Positions 1 to 9,365 of a stretch of DNA of 32,503 bases are shown here, piece by piece; positions within the stretch are counted from its first letter, which is position 1, and every line of letters starts with the position of its first letter. The stretch comes from Bacteroidota bacterium (lineage in GTDB: Bacteria; Bacteroidota; Bacteroidia; Bacteroidales; WCHB1-69): the NCBI GenBank assembly GCA_017860455.1, contig JAGDMF010000002.1, positions 115,814 to 148,316 of the forward strand. Direction: 5' to 3'. The notes under the pieces were generated by a model. That model was not told the DNA's origin. It saw only the letters and a program-made list of their open reading frames with translations, and searched no databases. The translations under genes were made by a program, and so were the position numbers.

Positions 1-2595
1 ATGATTATTGGAATGCGCCTTTTTTTGAATTTGGGATGATGCGGGTAATTCTGTATAATATTGATTATCTGTATAATAGTATTGAAAAAAATCTTCTTGA
101 TTTTCCGGGTAATGTTCGGAAATAAACTGATCCAAAAACTTGGAGTAATTACCGGCTTTTTTCTCTTTGGTGATGATATACAATCGATCTTTGGGTCTTG
201 TATGAACCACATAAAGTTTATTCAACTGATCCAAAGCAGTACACCTTTTTTCAGATTCCAATAAATATTGATAAGAATCGGGAACATCATCATTTTTAAG
301 TTGAACCCAACTGTAAGGCAATCCCGTTACTTTTTTCTCATCTTTGATCCAATAGTCTGATTTAGTGTATTTATAACCATATTGAGTGAAGGGAAAAATC
401 ACAATAGGATAAGCAAGTCCTTTAGATTTATGGATCGTAGAAATAGTCACAGCATTAGATTCTGTAGGAGCATTGAGGGTCAATTTTTCTGCATTTTGTT
501 CCCACCAGTCTATAAAATTTTGAATACTTCCGTTTGAATTTTTCAAAAACTGATCCACCTGATCCAAAAACATGATTACAAACGGGTCATTTTCCGTTAT
601 TTTAAAAATGGAAATAATTTTATTGACCAAAGTGAACAAAGGGGTATTGAGCCACTCCTCTTTTGCAATTTGAACATCAAAACGGTTTAAAAACTGATAA
701 AAATCGAGTTCATCTTTTAAATTTTTGAACAGTTCGTTTTGTAACTCGGGATAATTTCTAATTAAAAAGTGTCCCATCATCATTCTGGCAATCTTATTAT
801 TCGAATTCTGCAAATAATAGAGCGAAGAGATGATCACCATCACTTCCTGAGATGAGGAGAGCATCAGGGAATCGGAAGATATCACCGGAACACTATTTCT
901 ACTTAAAAACTCGCCCATTGAACTTCCTAATTTATTAGAACTTACCAAAACAGCCATATCACCATAGGGGATTTGTTCCGCCACCAATTGCTGAATGGTT
1001 TTCAAAGTTTGCTCCAGTAAATATTGTGTTGTATCTTTATTATCCTTGTCATTTTTAAATCGAATGGAAACAAGCCCCTGATCTTTTCCCGGATCCGGTT
1101 TTTGAACCACATCTTGATAGTAGGTTTCCAAACCTTCAAAATTGGACAAGCGAGCTACGTATTGAAAAAATTGATTGTTAAAATCCACAATACTTAATGA
1201 GGACCTGTAATTTTGATCCAATAATTTCAATTGAAACTCCTCTTCCGATGCCCCTAAGGGGTTAATCAATTCCTGATATCCATCAAATTGGGAAAGTTTG
1301 TATAATAACGAGGAGTCTCCATTTCTAAACCGGTAGATTGCCTGTTTCACGTCACCAAAAAGGAAAGTTTCCCCTTTTTCTTTGAATTCATTATATCCGG
1401 ATAGTGCATTTTGAATTAATGGAATCAGATTCTCCATTTGTAATTTGGAAGTATCCTGAAATTCATCTAAGAAAAAATAGCTGAATTTATTTCCCATTTT
1501 TTCATAAATGAATGGCGTATCATCCTCTTGAATTTTGTCATGAATAATTCCATTCGTTTCACTCAGATAAAACAGATTATCCTGTTCTTTAATCTCTTCA
1601 ATCACCATTTTTAGATCGATCAGTAATGCCAACTGGGTCAGATTTTTTCCAAAAAAAGTGAGCTCTTTTAATAGATCATGTTGTTGTTTCAGAGATTCAA
1701 GAAGTTGAATAAACTGTTGTAAATGGGATTCCAGATCTGGAGGGATCCCTTTTTTATATTTTTTATTTACATGTTCATAAAAGAAGTCGGGACTAAAACA
1801 GTCGATCTCCTTTAAAAATTTATCAAACAACTTTTGATCAGCATTTGTTTGACTCACAATTGTCTGATATTCCTTACTAATCTCTTTAATTCTTGCTTTA
1901 TATTTTCTTCTCAGAATATTAATCTGAAGGGCAGATTTATCAAATTCAGATTTGTCCAGTTTACTCAAAGCCTGAATGGCAAAATAGGAATCCTCATTGA
2001 AGATATTTTGCAACAACGCAATCAGATCTTGTTCCACTTTCCATTTTCCGGACTCTTCTATTTTGGATTCAATCAAAGTCAACATTCTTTGAGAAAGCTC
2101 TTTATTGTCCACAGAAAGCTTATTCAAGAGAAGATCAACCGTCTGTTCATGAAGTTCATCTAACTGAATTTCAAGTGTATAATTCATATTGAGGCCCAAC
2201 TCAAAAGAGAATGCTCTCAATATTTTCTGGAAAAAAGTATCGATCGTACTGATAGAAAAATTGTCATAATCGTACAGAATCTCTTGCAGGAGTTCTGTAG
2301 ATTTTTTCCTGAGATAGAGTTCAAAAGGGATATCAGGATTTTTGGGATCAATTATTTTTTGAATCTCCTGATACGTTGCTTTCAATGAACCCGGCAATTG
2401 ATCATAGGTTTCAAAAGCAAAACTTTTCAGGATATCCAGTATTCTCCCTTTCATTTCAGCCGTAGCATTATTGGTAAACGTGATTGCCAGAATATGTTTA
2501 TACTTTCTAGGATTCGGAAGTGCCAACGCCAGGTACTCCACCACTAAACGGGAAGTTTTTCCGGAACCTGCTGATGCTGTATAAACGGTAAACAT
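1..2595 (-). CDS. AddA/RecB-like UvrD-family helicase, C-terminus beyond window
   Basis: This is a superfamily 1 DNA helicase of the UvrD/AddA/RecB type, expected to unwind and process broken DNA ends. The reading frame is open from the ATG at 2595 to base 1 (865 codons, no stop, checked codon by codon), so the C-terminus lies outside the window. Visible motifs: Walker A ASAGSGKTSR (residues 7-16), motif Ia ITFTNNATAEMK, Walker B LDEFQDTS (D377-E378), VKQAIYRFRNGD, LDQNYRSS near 463, STIHKSKGLAYP near 718-728, and LYVVHTRPKDRL near 795-806. Bacteroidota homologues usually run to 1000-1100 residues and end in a PD-(D/E)XK nuclease domain, which cannot be judged here. The start lies 2 nt after the tsaD stop (TAA-CT-ATG), so the two genes are probably cotranscribed. 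The helicase assignment is firm; AddA versus another UvrD-like paralogue is inference. Confidence 0.9.
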   Translation of the reverse strand, partial: MFTVYTASAGSGKTSRLVVEYLALALPNPRKYKHILAITFTNNATAEMKGRILDILKSFAFETYDQLPGSLKATYQEIQKIIDPKNPDIPFELYLRKKSTELLQEILYDYDNFSISTIDTFFQKILRAFSFELGLNMNYTLEIQLDELHEQTVDLLLNKLSVDNKELSQRMLTLIESKIEESGKWKVEQDLIALLQNIFNEDSYFAIQALSKLDKSEFDKSALQINILRRKYKARIKEISKEYQTIVSQTNADQKLFDKFLKEIDCFSPDFFYEHVNKKYKKGIPPDLESHLQQFIQLLESLKQQHDLLKELTFFGKNLTQLALLIDLKMVIEEIKEQDNLFYLSETNGIIHDKIQEDDTPFIYEKMGNKFSYFFLDEFQDTSKLQMENLIPLIQNALSGYNEFKEKGETFLFGDVKQAIYRFRNGDSSLLYKLSQFDGYQELINPLGASEEEFQLKLLDQNYRSSLSIVDFNNQFFQYVARLSNFEGLETYYQDVVQKPDPGKDQGLVSIRFKNDKDNKDTTQYLLEQTLKTIQQLVAEQIPYGDMAVLVSSNKLGSSMGEFLSRNSVPVISSDSLMLSSSQEVMVIISSLYYLQNSNNKIARMMMGHFLIRNYPELQNELFKNLKDELDFYQFLNRFDVQIAKEEWLNTPLFTLVNKIISIFKITENDPFVIMFLDQVDQFLKNSNGSIQNFIDWWEQNAEKLTLNAPTESNAVTISTIHKSKGLAYPIVIFPFTQYGYKYTKSDYWIKDEKKVTGLPYSWVQLKNDDVPDSYQYLLESEKRCTALDQLNKLYVVHTRPKDRLYIITKEKKAGNYSKFLDQFISEHYPENQEDFFQYYYTDNQYYTELPASSQIQKKAHSNNH

Positions 2596-2597
2596 AG

Positions 2598-3614
2598 TTA
2601 ACGAATGGATGAATAAGGTATATTGGATAAATCTGAAAACTCCCCTTTCAGGTATTTAAAATAGCCATAAACTGCAATCATGGCAGCATTATCCGTTGTC
2701 AGTGACATGGGCGGAATACACACTTTTTTATTATATTTTTCAGATAATTGAACCATCGCGGCTCTAAGAGCAGAATTGGCAGCAACACCTCCGGAAAGGG
2801 CAAAATTAGTACAATGGGTATTTTGAAGTGCGATCTCCATTTTTACTGTAAGTGATTTTACTATCGCATATTGTATCGAAGCTGCTAAATCATGAATATT
2901 CTCATCAATAAAATTGGGATTCTCTTTCAACTGATCTCTTAAAAAGTAGAGGAATGATGTTTTTAATCCGCTGAAACTATAATCGAGGCCCGGAAGTTTA
3001 GCCGGTGCAAATGTAAATCGCTTTGGATCTCCCTCTTGAGCCAGTTTATCGATCACTGGACCACCGGGATAGGGCAAACCTAAAATTTTTGCAGCTTTAT
3101 CAAACGCTTCTCCGGCAGCATCATCGATTGTTTTTCCCAAAATTTGCATATCAAAATAATCATTGATTTGTAAAATCTGGGTATGACCACCTGAAACGGT
3201 TAAACATAAAAAGGGAAATTCAGGTTTAACTTTTTCCTCTCCCGGGAAGTCTAGAAAATTAGCTAAAACGTGTGCTTGTAAATGATCAACAATGATAACG
3301 GGAATATCTAAACTGAGTGATAATGCTTTAGCGAATGAGCTTCCCACTAATAGGGATCCTAAAAGTCCGGGACCATTCGTATAAGCTATTGCTGATATTT
3401 GTTTTTTGTTTATCTTTGCACGTTTTAGTGCAGTATCAACCACCGGAATGATATTCTGCTGATGCGCTCGTGATGCTAACTCAGGAACTACGCCACCAAA
3501 CTCGGCATGTACTTTTTGTCCAGCGATAACGTTAGATAAAATGGTAGTATTCTCGATCACAGCGGCAGAAGTGTCGTCACAGGAAGATTCGATGCCTAAA
3601 ATATAAACTGACAT
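2598..3614 (-). CDS. tsaD: tRNA N6-adenosine threonylcarbamoyltransferase TsaD
   Basis: TsaD (Kae1/Gcp family) transfers the threonylcarbamoyl group from threonylcarbamoyl-AMP to A37 of ANN-decoding tRNAs, working in the cytoplasm with TsaB and TsaE. The protein is full length at 338 residues and starts with the family signature GIESSCDDTSAAVIE (residues 7-21). The metal-binding histidines are in the HLQAH motif (H111, H115). Further family blocks are visible: GGVVPELASRAH, GPGLLGSLLVG, LTVSGGHTQI and FALSGGVAANSALR. The start codon lies only 14 bp from that of the divergent TamB-like gene, so each promoter must lie inside the other gene. The helicase gene follows after 2 nt. Identification is secure. 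Confidence 0.97.
   Translation of the reverse strand: MSVYILGIESSCDDTSAAVIENTTILSNVIAGQKVHAEFGGVVPELASRAHQQNIIPVVDTALKRAKINKKQISAIAYTNGPGLLGSLLVGSSFAKALSLSLDIPVIIVDHLQAHVLANFLDFPGEEKVKPEFPFLCLTVSGGHTQILQINDYFDMQILGKTIDDAAGEAFDKAAKILGLPYPGGPVIDKLAQEGDPKRFTFAPAKLPGLDYSFSGLKTSFLYFLRDQLKENPNFIDENIHDLAASIQYAIVKSLTVKMEIALQNTHCTNFALSGGVAANSALRAAMVQLSEKYNKKVCIPPMSLTTDNAAMIAVYGYFKYLKGEFSDLSNIPYSSIR
3411..3418 (+). promoter_or_regulatory. Candidate -7 box for the TamB-like gene, inside tsaD
   Basis: TATCTTTG followed by CA matches the Bacteroidota -7 consensus TAnnTTTG and lies on the + strand about 210 nt upstream of the TamB start, within tsaD. There is no properly spaced TTTG or TTG -33 element (the nearest TTTG is only 9 nt away). 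It is offered because the 14-bp space between the two divergent start codons cannot hold a promoter. Confidence 0.25.
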
Positions 3615-3628
3615 ATTGACTTTGTTTT

Positions 3629-6600
3629 ATGAAGCGCAAAATTACTAAAAAAATAATGCAAATCTTGTTAAAGAGCTTGCTCATTTTTGTTGCGCTTGAT
3701 TTATTGATTGTGCTCCTTGTTTTCACGCCGCCCATTCAGAAGATGATTATCAATAAGGTTACCTCATCCATTTCCAAACAAACCGGAGTTACTTTTACCA
3801 TTCAAAAAATTTACATTACCCCACTTTTTAGAATCAGAGCCAAAAATGTATCTATAAAAGACCATCATAATAATAATATGATATCGGGAAGTGAACTCTC
3901 CGGAAGGTTAGATATCAAAAGGTTTTCTTCCAATTCCATTTATGTAAAAGATGTGATCTTAAAAGGGGGTGAAATGGTTTTAAGAACCTATAAAGGAGAA
4001 CATATCATTAATATGAATGTATGGATCAACCATTTTAAGAAAACTACATCTACGACCCCATTTATTCTGCATTTTAATAAAATTACATTGATAGACGGCA
4101 GGTTTGCTGTGATCAATGACAATACAAGAACTTATCCGACAGATAATTCTATGGATTATGGTTTTTTTGAGTTTAAAAATGTGGATGCCAAAATTGAAAA
4201 CTTTTTGGTGCATGGTCCGGAAGTTTCTTGTGATATCAAACAAGTGTCAACGGAACAATATACCGGTTTTAAAATCAAAACTTTTAAAGGTAAATTTAAA
4301 ATTAACAAAAATGAATTGTTAGTCAGTGATTGTAATTTTACCACCGAAAAAAGTAAAGCAACGCTTGATTTTGCTTTCAGGTATAACTCTTTCAGAGATT
4401 ATTCAGACTTTTTTAATAAAATTCGGTTTGATGTAGATGTCAAATCTTCTGTTGTTCACATGGATGATATCTCCTGTTTTGCTCCAGCTATTAGAGGAAT
4501 GCATAACAGCTTCATTATGAACGGAAAAGGGGATGGCCCATTGAATGCATTGAAAATTTCCCGCTGTTATCTCAAATATAAACTCACCACATTTATCGCC
4601 GGTAATTTTGAATTTTATAATATTCTGGATTTTAAAAACAGCTCCTATAACTTCGAAATCAAACACTCAGCCATTAATCCTGCAGATGTTTCCGGTTTTT
4701 ATTTACCCGGAGGAAATACCATTGGATTACCTGAAATGATTTCTCAAATAGGGAATAGTTCTGTAACCGGTAATTTTGAGGGAACATTCAATTACTTCAA
4801 AACGAAATTGAAGTTGGTAACACCCATTGGAAAAAGTGAAATTGCACTCCAGACATATCCCGGCAAAGATCAGATGGATTTTACCGGAACTGTGTCAACT
4901 ACAGATTTTCAACTGGGTAAATTATTGAATCAAACCAATAGTTTAGGGTTAGCTGACGGTTCTTTTGAGATTAATGGTAGTGCAGCTCCTTTTTTTGGAG
5001 AAACTCCTTTTGCTCCCTCTTTAAATGCAACCATTGTCGGAGATATGAGTCAATTTGACTTTTGTTCCTATCCCATCAGGGATATCCATATTGATGGCGT
5101 TTATCAACAAAACAAATACCAGGCAACAATTGAAACCCATGACAAAAATCTGGATCTATTTTTAGATGCATTAGTTGACTTCACAGATCCTGTTTCAAGA
5201 TATAAAGTAAACCTCTCGGTTGATAATATCCATTTTGGTTCACTATTTAAAAACTATACCCACAATATCAATCAGGAATCTCCCAATTGGATTGAACAAT
5301 TGGTACTTTTTTCACATCAAAAACCGAATCTGGATTTTTCTGTTGAGAGTTTAGATGCTGAAATTTTAGGCAACTCTCTGGAGAACCTCACCGGGTTTGT
5401 GGGAATCAATAAAATTATCATTCATAACAACGATCAAACTGCCTATTGTGACTGGATGAGATTAAATTCGGTGCGACTTCCTGATGATGTTAAAAAAATT
5501 ATGTTAAAGGGAAACATTGTGAATGCCAATCTTACTACGAATTATCCTATTTCAGCCATTTGGGATTCATTACAAAATATAGCTTCTTTCTATTTTCCTG
5601 CATTAATGGGAAAATCACAAGCTCACACATTTTTGAAAAACAAAACGGAAAATTCCACTCCGCAATTTCTGTCATTTTCAATGGAAACTTTTGAAACCGA
5701 TGATCTGTTATCCGTTTTTGTTCCGGAGTTAAGTATTGCACCCAACACTACAATGACCGGATTTGTAGGAAATAACCGGGCATCAGATTCAATTGTTTTT
5801 CATTCCAAATCGATCCAATGGGGAAAAGTATGGCGATTAGATAACATTTCATTCAATGGGAAAATGAATGCTTATCAATTTTTTGACTTGAATTTGAATG
5901 TTGACTCTGTTATCTATTTCAGATCCCGTTCCAACTGGGATTTCAGGGATATTGCATTGAAAACATCAATTAAAAATCAGATTATTAATTATTCTATCAA
6001 TTTTGTTAGTCCTGATACTTCAAATTATAAAAATTCAAACACCATTTCAGGTTATGCTGATTTGTCAAATACAGAAGACTTATATATTAAACTGGATAAT
6101 GCTAAAGGGTATTTAAGAGAATCTGTATGGAGTACGGCAGGAAAAAATGAGATCCACTTTTATAAAAATAAAATTGGATTTGATGATTTTCAATTGGCTT
6201 CCAAATTAACGAAAATCAGAATTAACGGAGGATATTCCAAATCTTTAGATGATGATCTGGATATCTCCATAGAGAATCTTGATGTTTCCTTAATTAATGC
6301 CATCACATCTCAGATCAATATCAGATTGGGAGGCAGCATGACTGCTATGATGACTTACCAGTCTCGTCAGGAACGCTCTATGTTGACCGGAAAGTCCTAT
6401 TTCGAAAATTTTGTTTTTAACAAAGAAAAACTGGGTACCCTTTTTGCCTTTGCTGAAGCTCCACAAAAAGGTTCTCCTGTATTTTTTGGCGGTCTTTTTG
6501 TACAGGATACGATCAATAGTTTAGGAGATATTAATCAATACAACATTTTAAACTACGGCAAGGGAAGAATTAAATTAGCCGATTTAAACGGAAATTATAA

Positions 6601-8224
6601 TATCAATAAAAAAGAATTAAGGATTCATGGGATTATTGATACGGTTAGAATTGGTTTTCTATCCCCATTTCTTGCCTCATTCAGTCATCATGTTTCCGGT
6701 GTTGCTTCAGGGGAACTCACTTTTGTTTCCAATCCCGATTCCCTATATTTCGATGGTATTGCTTTAATAAAAGAAGCGTATCTTGGAATATCACCATTAA
6801 ACACCATCTATAAAATTAGAGATCAACTGGTTAAATTTGATGCCAACGGGATCTCATTTGATCGGGTTGAAGTATCAGACAAATATAACAATAAAGCAAT
6901 TGTAGATGGGTATGTTTATCATCATAATTTTAATACGTTTAATGTAAACTTGAGTGTACAAACTTCGAGAATCTTAGCCATGAGCAGGATCAAGAAAACG
7001 GATACCTATTTTTATGGGGATGCTTTTGCTTCGGGAAGTATTCAAATCACCGGAAATAACAAAAAGATGTCTTTTACAGGAAATAATCTGACTTCACTAA
7101 CCGGCACCATGGTTGGTTTTCCAATCTCTTATGCCAGCACTTCTTACGAAGATAGTGGTATTCGGTTTGTGGTTCCTGAAGAAACAGTTATTACTAATAA
7201 ACCTAAACCTGTGGAATCCAATTTTGAAATGGATTTTGATTTTGTATTTGACATCAATAAAGATGCAGATGTTCGGATCGATTTAGAACCGGTTGATGGA
7301 ATTTTGCAATGCAAAACCAATGGTAAAATCAGGTTAACATACAATTCAAAAACCGATCGTTTGAATATGGATGGAAAACTCGATCTACTGTCCGGAAGTT
7401 TCAGCATGTCGGTAAAAGATATTGTTCCAAGAGAGTTTGAACTCATGGAAGGGGGAACTATCAATTTTGTTGGACCTATCAAATCATCAACTATCTCATT
7501 AACTGCCATGTTTCCAAGAACTGCTTCATTGAAAAAATTGAGTGAAAACATCACTGTCACCAAAACACAAGTCAATGCCTATCTCACACTATCCGGTGAT
7601 TTGATGAAACCTCAACCCTCTTTCTCTTTAGGATTTCCAAAATTGACCAGTGAAGAGGAGAAACAAGTGTTTGCAGTTTTAGATACTTCTGACACACAAA
7701 GTACACTTTTGCAGTTTTTCTCACTGGTATATTTAGGTGATTTTTACTCTTCCAATACTGCTATTTCAGACTTCCAGACTGTAGGTACAAGTGTGGATAT
7801 TGTAGCCCGGACTATAAGTAATTTAATTCTTCAAAATATTAAATTTGTAGATGTTAATTTTAATATGATCACTTCCAACCAGTATTTTAAAGAGTACTCT
7901 GTTGATATGGAAAAAACACTTTTTAACGATCGTGTAGTGATAAAAACCAATTTAGGTTATGCTGAAAGCATGAATCAATCAACTGCAAATAATTTTATCG
8001 GGGACTGGAGTTTTATGTATTTCTTTGATGATGACAAAAACTGGAGATTAAAACTCTTTTACTTTAATGATCAAACAATACTTAATGATTTTTCTCAAAA
8101 CTTATCCAGACCCACTCAGGGAGGTGGAGTTGCTTTAATTTATCAACAGGAATTTTTTAACAGGAGAAGATTAATTGAACTTACAAAAGAGAAAAAAATA
8201 AACTTAATCCAATCAAACAAATAA
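3629..8224 (+). CDS. tamB: TamB-like translocation/assembly protein (AsmA/DUF490 superfamily)
   Basis: A 1531-residue envelope protein of the TamB/AsmA-like superfamily. These proteins form long beta-taco structures bridging inner and outer membrane and are implicated in phospholipid transport and outer membrane protein assembly. Residues about 10-35 form one hydrophobic helix (LLKSLLIFVALDLLIVLLVF), a signal anchor, followed by an AsmA-like start (VTFTIQKIYITPLFRIRAKN). The long middle part is repetitive beta-strand sequence. From about 1200 a TamB C-terminal (DUF490) region is seen (GKLDLLSGSFSMSV, ELMEGGTINFVGPI), ending near 1515 with GVALIYQQEFF, which resembles the usual Bacteroidota ending. 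It diverges from tsaD and is followed 4 nt later by an AI-2E-family permease, so the two are probably cotranscribed. The name rests on architecture; the partner TamA-like barrel is not in the window. Confidence 0.85.
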   Translation: MKRKITKKIMQILLKSLLIFVALDLLIVLLVFTPPIQKMIINKVTSSISKQTGVTFTIQKIYITPLFRIRAKNVSIKDHHNNNMISGSELSGRLDIKRFSSNSIYVKDVILKGGEMVLRTYKGEHIINMNVWINHFKKTTSTTPFILHFNKITLIDGRFAVINDNTRTYPTDNSMDYGFFEFKNVDAKIENFLVHGPEVSCDIKQVSTEQYTGFKIKTFKGKFKINKNELLVSDCNFTTEKSKATLDFAFRYNSFRDYSDFFNKIRFDVDVKSSVVHMDDISCFAPAIRGMHNSFIMNGKGDGPLNALKISRCYLKYKLTTFIAGNFEFYNILDFKNSSYNFEIKHSAINPADVSGFYLPGGNTIGLPEMISQIGNSSVTGNFEGTFNYFKTKLKLVTPIGKSEIALQTYPGKDQMDFTGTVSTTDFQLGKLLNQTNSLGLADGSFEINGSAAPFFGETPFAPSLNATIVGDMSQFDFCSYPIRDIHIDGVYQQNKYQATIETHDKNLDLFLDALVDFTDPVSRYKVNLSVDNIHFGSLFKNYTHNINQESPNWIEQLVLFSHQKPNLDFSVESLDAEILGNSLENLTGFVGINKIIIHNNDQTAYCDWMRLNSVRLPDDVKKIMLKGNIVNANLTTNYPISAIWDSLQNIASFYFPALMGKSQAHTFLKNKTENSTPQFLSFSMETFETDDLLSVFVPELSIAPNTTMTGFVGNNRASDSIVFHSKSIQWGKVWRLDNISFNGKMNAYQFFDLNLNVDSVIYFRSRSNWDFRDIALKTSIKNQIINYSINFVSPDTSNYKNSNTISGYADLSNTEDLYIKLDNAKGYLRESVWSTAGKNEIHFYKNKIGFDDFQLASKLTKIRINGGYSKSLDDDLDISIENLDVSLINAITSQINIRLGGSMTAMMTYQSRQERSMLTGKSYFENFVFNKEKLGTLFAFAEAPQKGSPVFFGGLFVQDTINSLGDINQYNILNYGKGRIKLADLNGNYNINKKELRIHGIIDTVRIGFLSPFLASFSHHVSGVASGELTFVSNPDSLYFDGIALIKEAYLGISPLNTIYKIRDQLVKFDANGISFDRVEVSDKYNNKAIVDGYVYHHNFNTFNVNLSVQTSRILAMSRIKKTDTYFYGDAFASGSIQITGNNKKMSFTGNNLTSLTGTMVGFPISYASTSYEDSGIRFVVPEETVITNKPKPVESNFEMDFDFVFDINKDADVRIDLEPVDGILQCKTNGKIRLTYNSKTDRLNMDGKLDLLSGSFSMSVKDIVPREFELMEGGTINFVGPIKSSTISLTAMFPRTASLKKLSENITVTKTQVNAYLTLSGDLMKPQPSFSLGFPKLTSEEEKQVFAVLDTSDTQSTLLQFFSLVYLGDFYSSNTAISDFQTVGTSVDIVARTISNLILQNIKFVDVNFNMITSNQYFKEYSVDMEKTLFNDRVVIKTNLGYAESMNQSTANNFIGDWSFMYFFDDDKNWRLKLFYFNDQTILNDFSQNLSRPTQGGGVALIYQQEFFNRRRLIELTKEKKINLIQSNK
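3637..3644 (-). promoter_or_regulatory. Candidate tsaD -7 box inside the TamB start region
   Basis: On the minus strand TAATTTTG matches TAnnTTTG and would put transcription start about 15 nt upstream of the tsaD ATG. The nearest minus-strand TTTG (3659-3662) is only 14 nt away, shorter than the usual 17-23, so the match is partial. Confidence 0.3.
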
Positions 8225-8228
8225 CGTT

Positions 8229-9335
8229 ATGAGCGAAAAAAGGATCTTTACTATTTTATTTTTTCTAGCTATATTTTTATTTTTAGGCTGGCTTTTTATC
8301 GACATTGTGATCTATTTCTTTTTAGCACTAGTGTTATCAATCATTGGCTCCCCTATTGTAAAACTTTTACAAAAAATTGTTATTAAAGGAAAAAGAATGC
8401 CGGAATCGTTAGCAGCAGGAATTACCCTTGTTGCTCTTTTAGGTTTCATAACTTCTATCATCATGATTATTGTTCCCATAGTGAGCAGAGAATTAGTGGT
8501 GATCTCTTCCATAAATCCCGAACTATTTACGAATGAGATTGAGACCTGGTTGAGCTCATTGGAATCCTTTTTAGTTGATTACGGAATGTTAAATTCTGAT
8601 GAACATCTGAGTACTATTATTGCCAATCAATTTTCAGAAATATTAAAAAGTATTGATATTCAGAATATTGCAGGAAATATCATCTCTTTTGCTTCCTCTT
8701 TATTTATTGCTGTTTTTGCAGTAACTTTCTTAACTTTTTACTCCTTAAAAGATAAATCTATCTTTTTTAAAACTGTAGAAAAAACAATTCCTGTGAATTA
8801 CAGAGATAGTTATCATAAAATTTTAAATGCGAGCAAACCACCCCTTATTCGTTATTTTACCGGTGTCTTCTTAGAAATGGCCATTATGGGACTTATGGAA
8901 GGATTATTTTGCTTTTTTATGGGGATTCCAAATCCGTTTTTAATTGGGGTCATTGGAGGATTACTCAACATTATCCCGTATTTAGGACCACTTATTGGTG
9001 TTGGATTAACTGTAATAATGACTGTTACTACATTACTTCCACAATCTCCTGACGGGGCATTGCTTACTAATGCGGTGGTTAAAGTTCTGATCGCATTCGG
9101 CATTGCAAAATTAGTGGATGATTTTGTATTACAGCCGCTCATTTATGGCAAAAGTGTAAAAGCTCATCCGGTTGAAATTTTTGTTGTCATATTAATTGCC
9201 GGACAAATTGGAGGAATTTTTGGAATGATCTTTGCAGTTCCTGCTTATACACTTCTTAGAGTTGTTGTTAAGGAGTTCTTTGGACATTATTATGGTGTAG
9301 ATACTCCCATTGTTGAAATTAAAAAAAATGAATAA
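8229..9335 (+). CDS. AI-2E family transporter (PerM/UPF0118-like permease)
   Basis: A 368-residue inner-membrane protein of the AI-2E transporter (PerM-like) family. Family members include proposed autoinducer-2 exporters and Na+/H+ antiporters, and the substrate cannot be read from sequence. The layout is typical: two or three N-terminal helices (about residues 7-80), a soluble stretch with amphipathic segments (about 85-150), then a C-terminal helix bundle with the diagnostic block GIPNPFLIGVIGGLLNIIPY (about 236-255), PLIGVGLTVIM, and a final helix pair with GQIGGIFGMIFAVPAY. The start lies 4 nt after the TamB stop, so expression with tamB is likely. Family assignment is confident, substrate unknown. 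Confidence 0.9.
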   Translation: MSEKRIFTILFFLAIFLFLGWLFIDIVIYFFLALVLSIIGSPIVKLLQKIVIKGKRMPESLAAGITLVALLGFITSIIMIIVPIVSRELVVISSINPELFTNEIETWLSSLESFLVDYGMLNSDEHLSTIIANQFSEILKSIDIQNIAGNIISFASSLFIAVFAVTFLTFYSLKDKSIFFKTVEKTIPVNYRDSYHKILNASKPPLIRYFTGVFLEMAIMGLMEGLFCFFMGIPNPFLIGVIGGLLNIIPYLGPLIGVGLTVIMTVTTLLPQSPDGALLTNAVVKVLIAFGIAKLVDDFVLQPLIYGKSVKAHPVEIFVVILIAGQIGGIFGMIFAVPAYTLLRVVVKEFFGHYYGVDTPIVEIKKNE

Positions 9336-9346
9336 AGAAAATATAT

Positions 9347-9354
9347 TATATTTG
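9347..9354 (+). promoter_or_regulatory. Candidate -7 box for the glycosyltransferase-like gene
   Basis: TATATTTG followed by CA matches TAnnTTTG exactly, in the 30-nt gap before the glycosyltransferase-like gene. Initiation 6-8 nt downstream would fall at about 9361, giving a leader of only about 5 nt to the ATG at 9366 or 14 nt to the ATG at 9375. No spaced TTG/TTTG -33 element is visible. Confidence 0.35.
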
Positions 9355-9365
9355 CATTTATAAAA

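Noticed and set aside
1834-2163. 109-codon + strand frame in the helicase region
   Set aside because: The minus strand here has an unbroken 865-codon frame with all helicase motifs; the + frame is its shadow.
3398-3401. TTTG as -33 partner of the TATCTTTG box at 3411
   Set aside because: Only 9 nt separate them, against the 17-23 nt needed; the -7 box is kept only as a weak candidate.
7144-7575. 143-codon antisense frame in the TamB-like gene
   Set aside because: It is fully contained in a strongly supported gene on the other strand and its sequence shows no domain, signal peptide or coding character.
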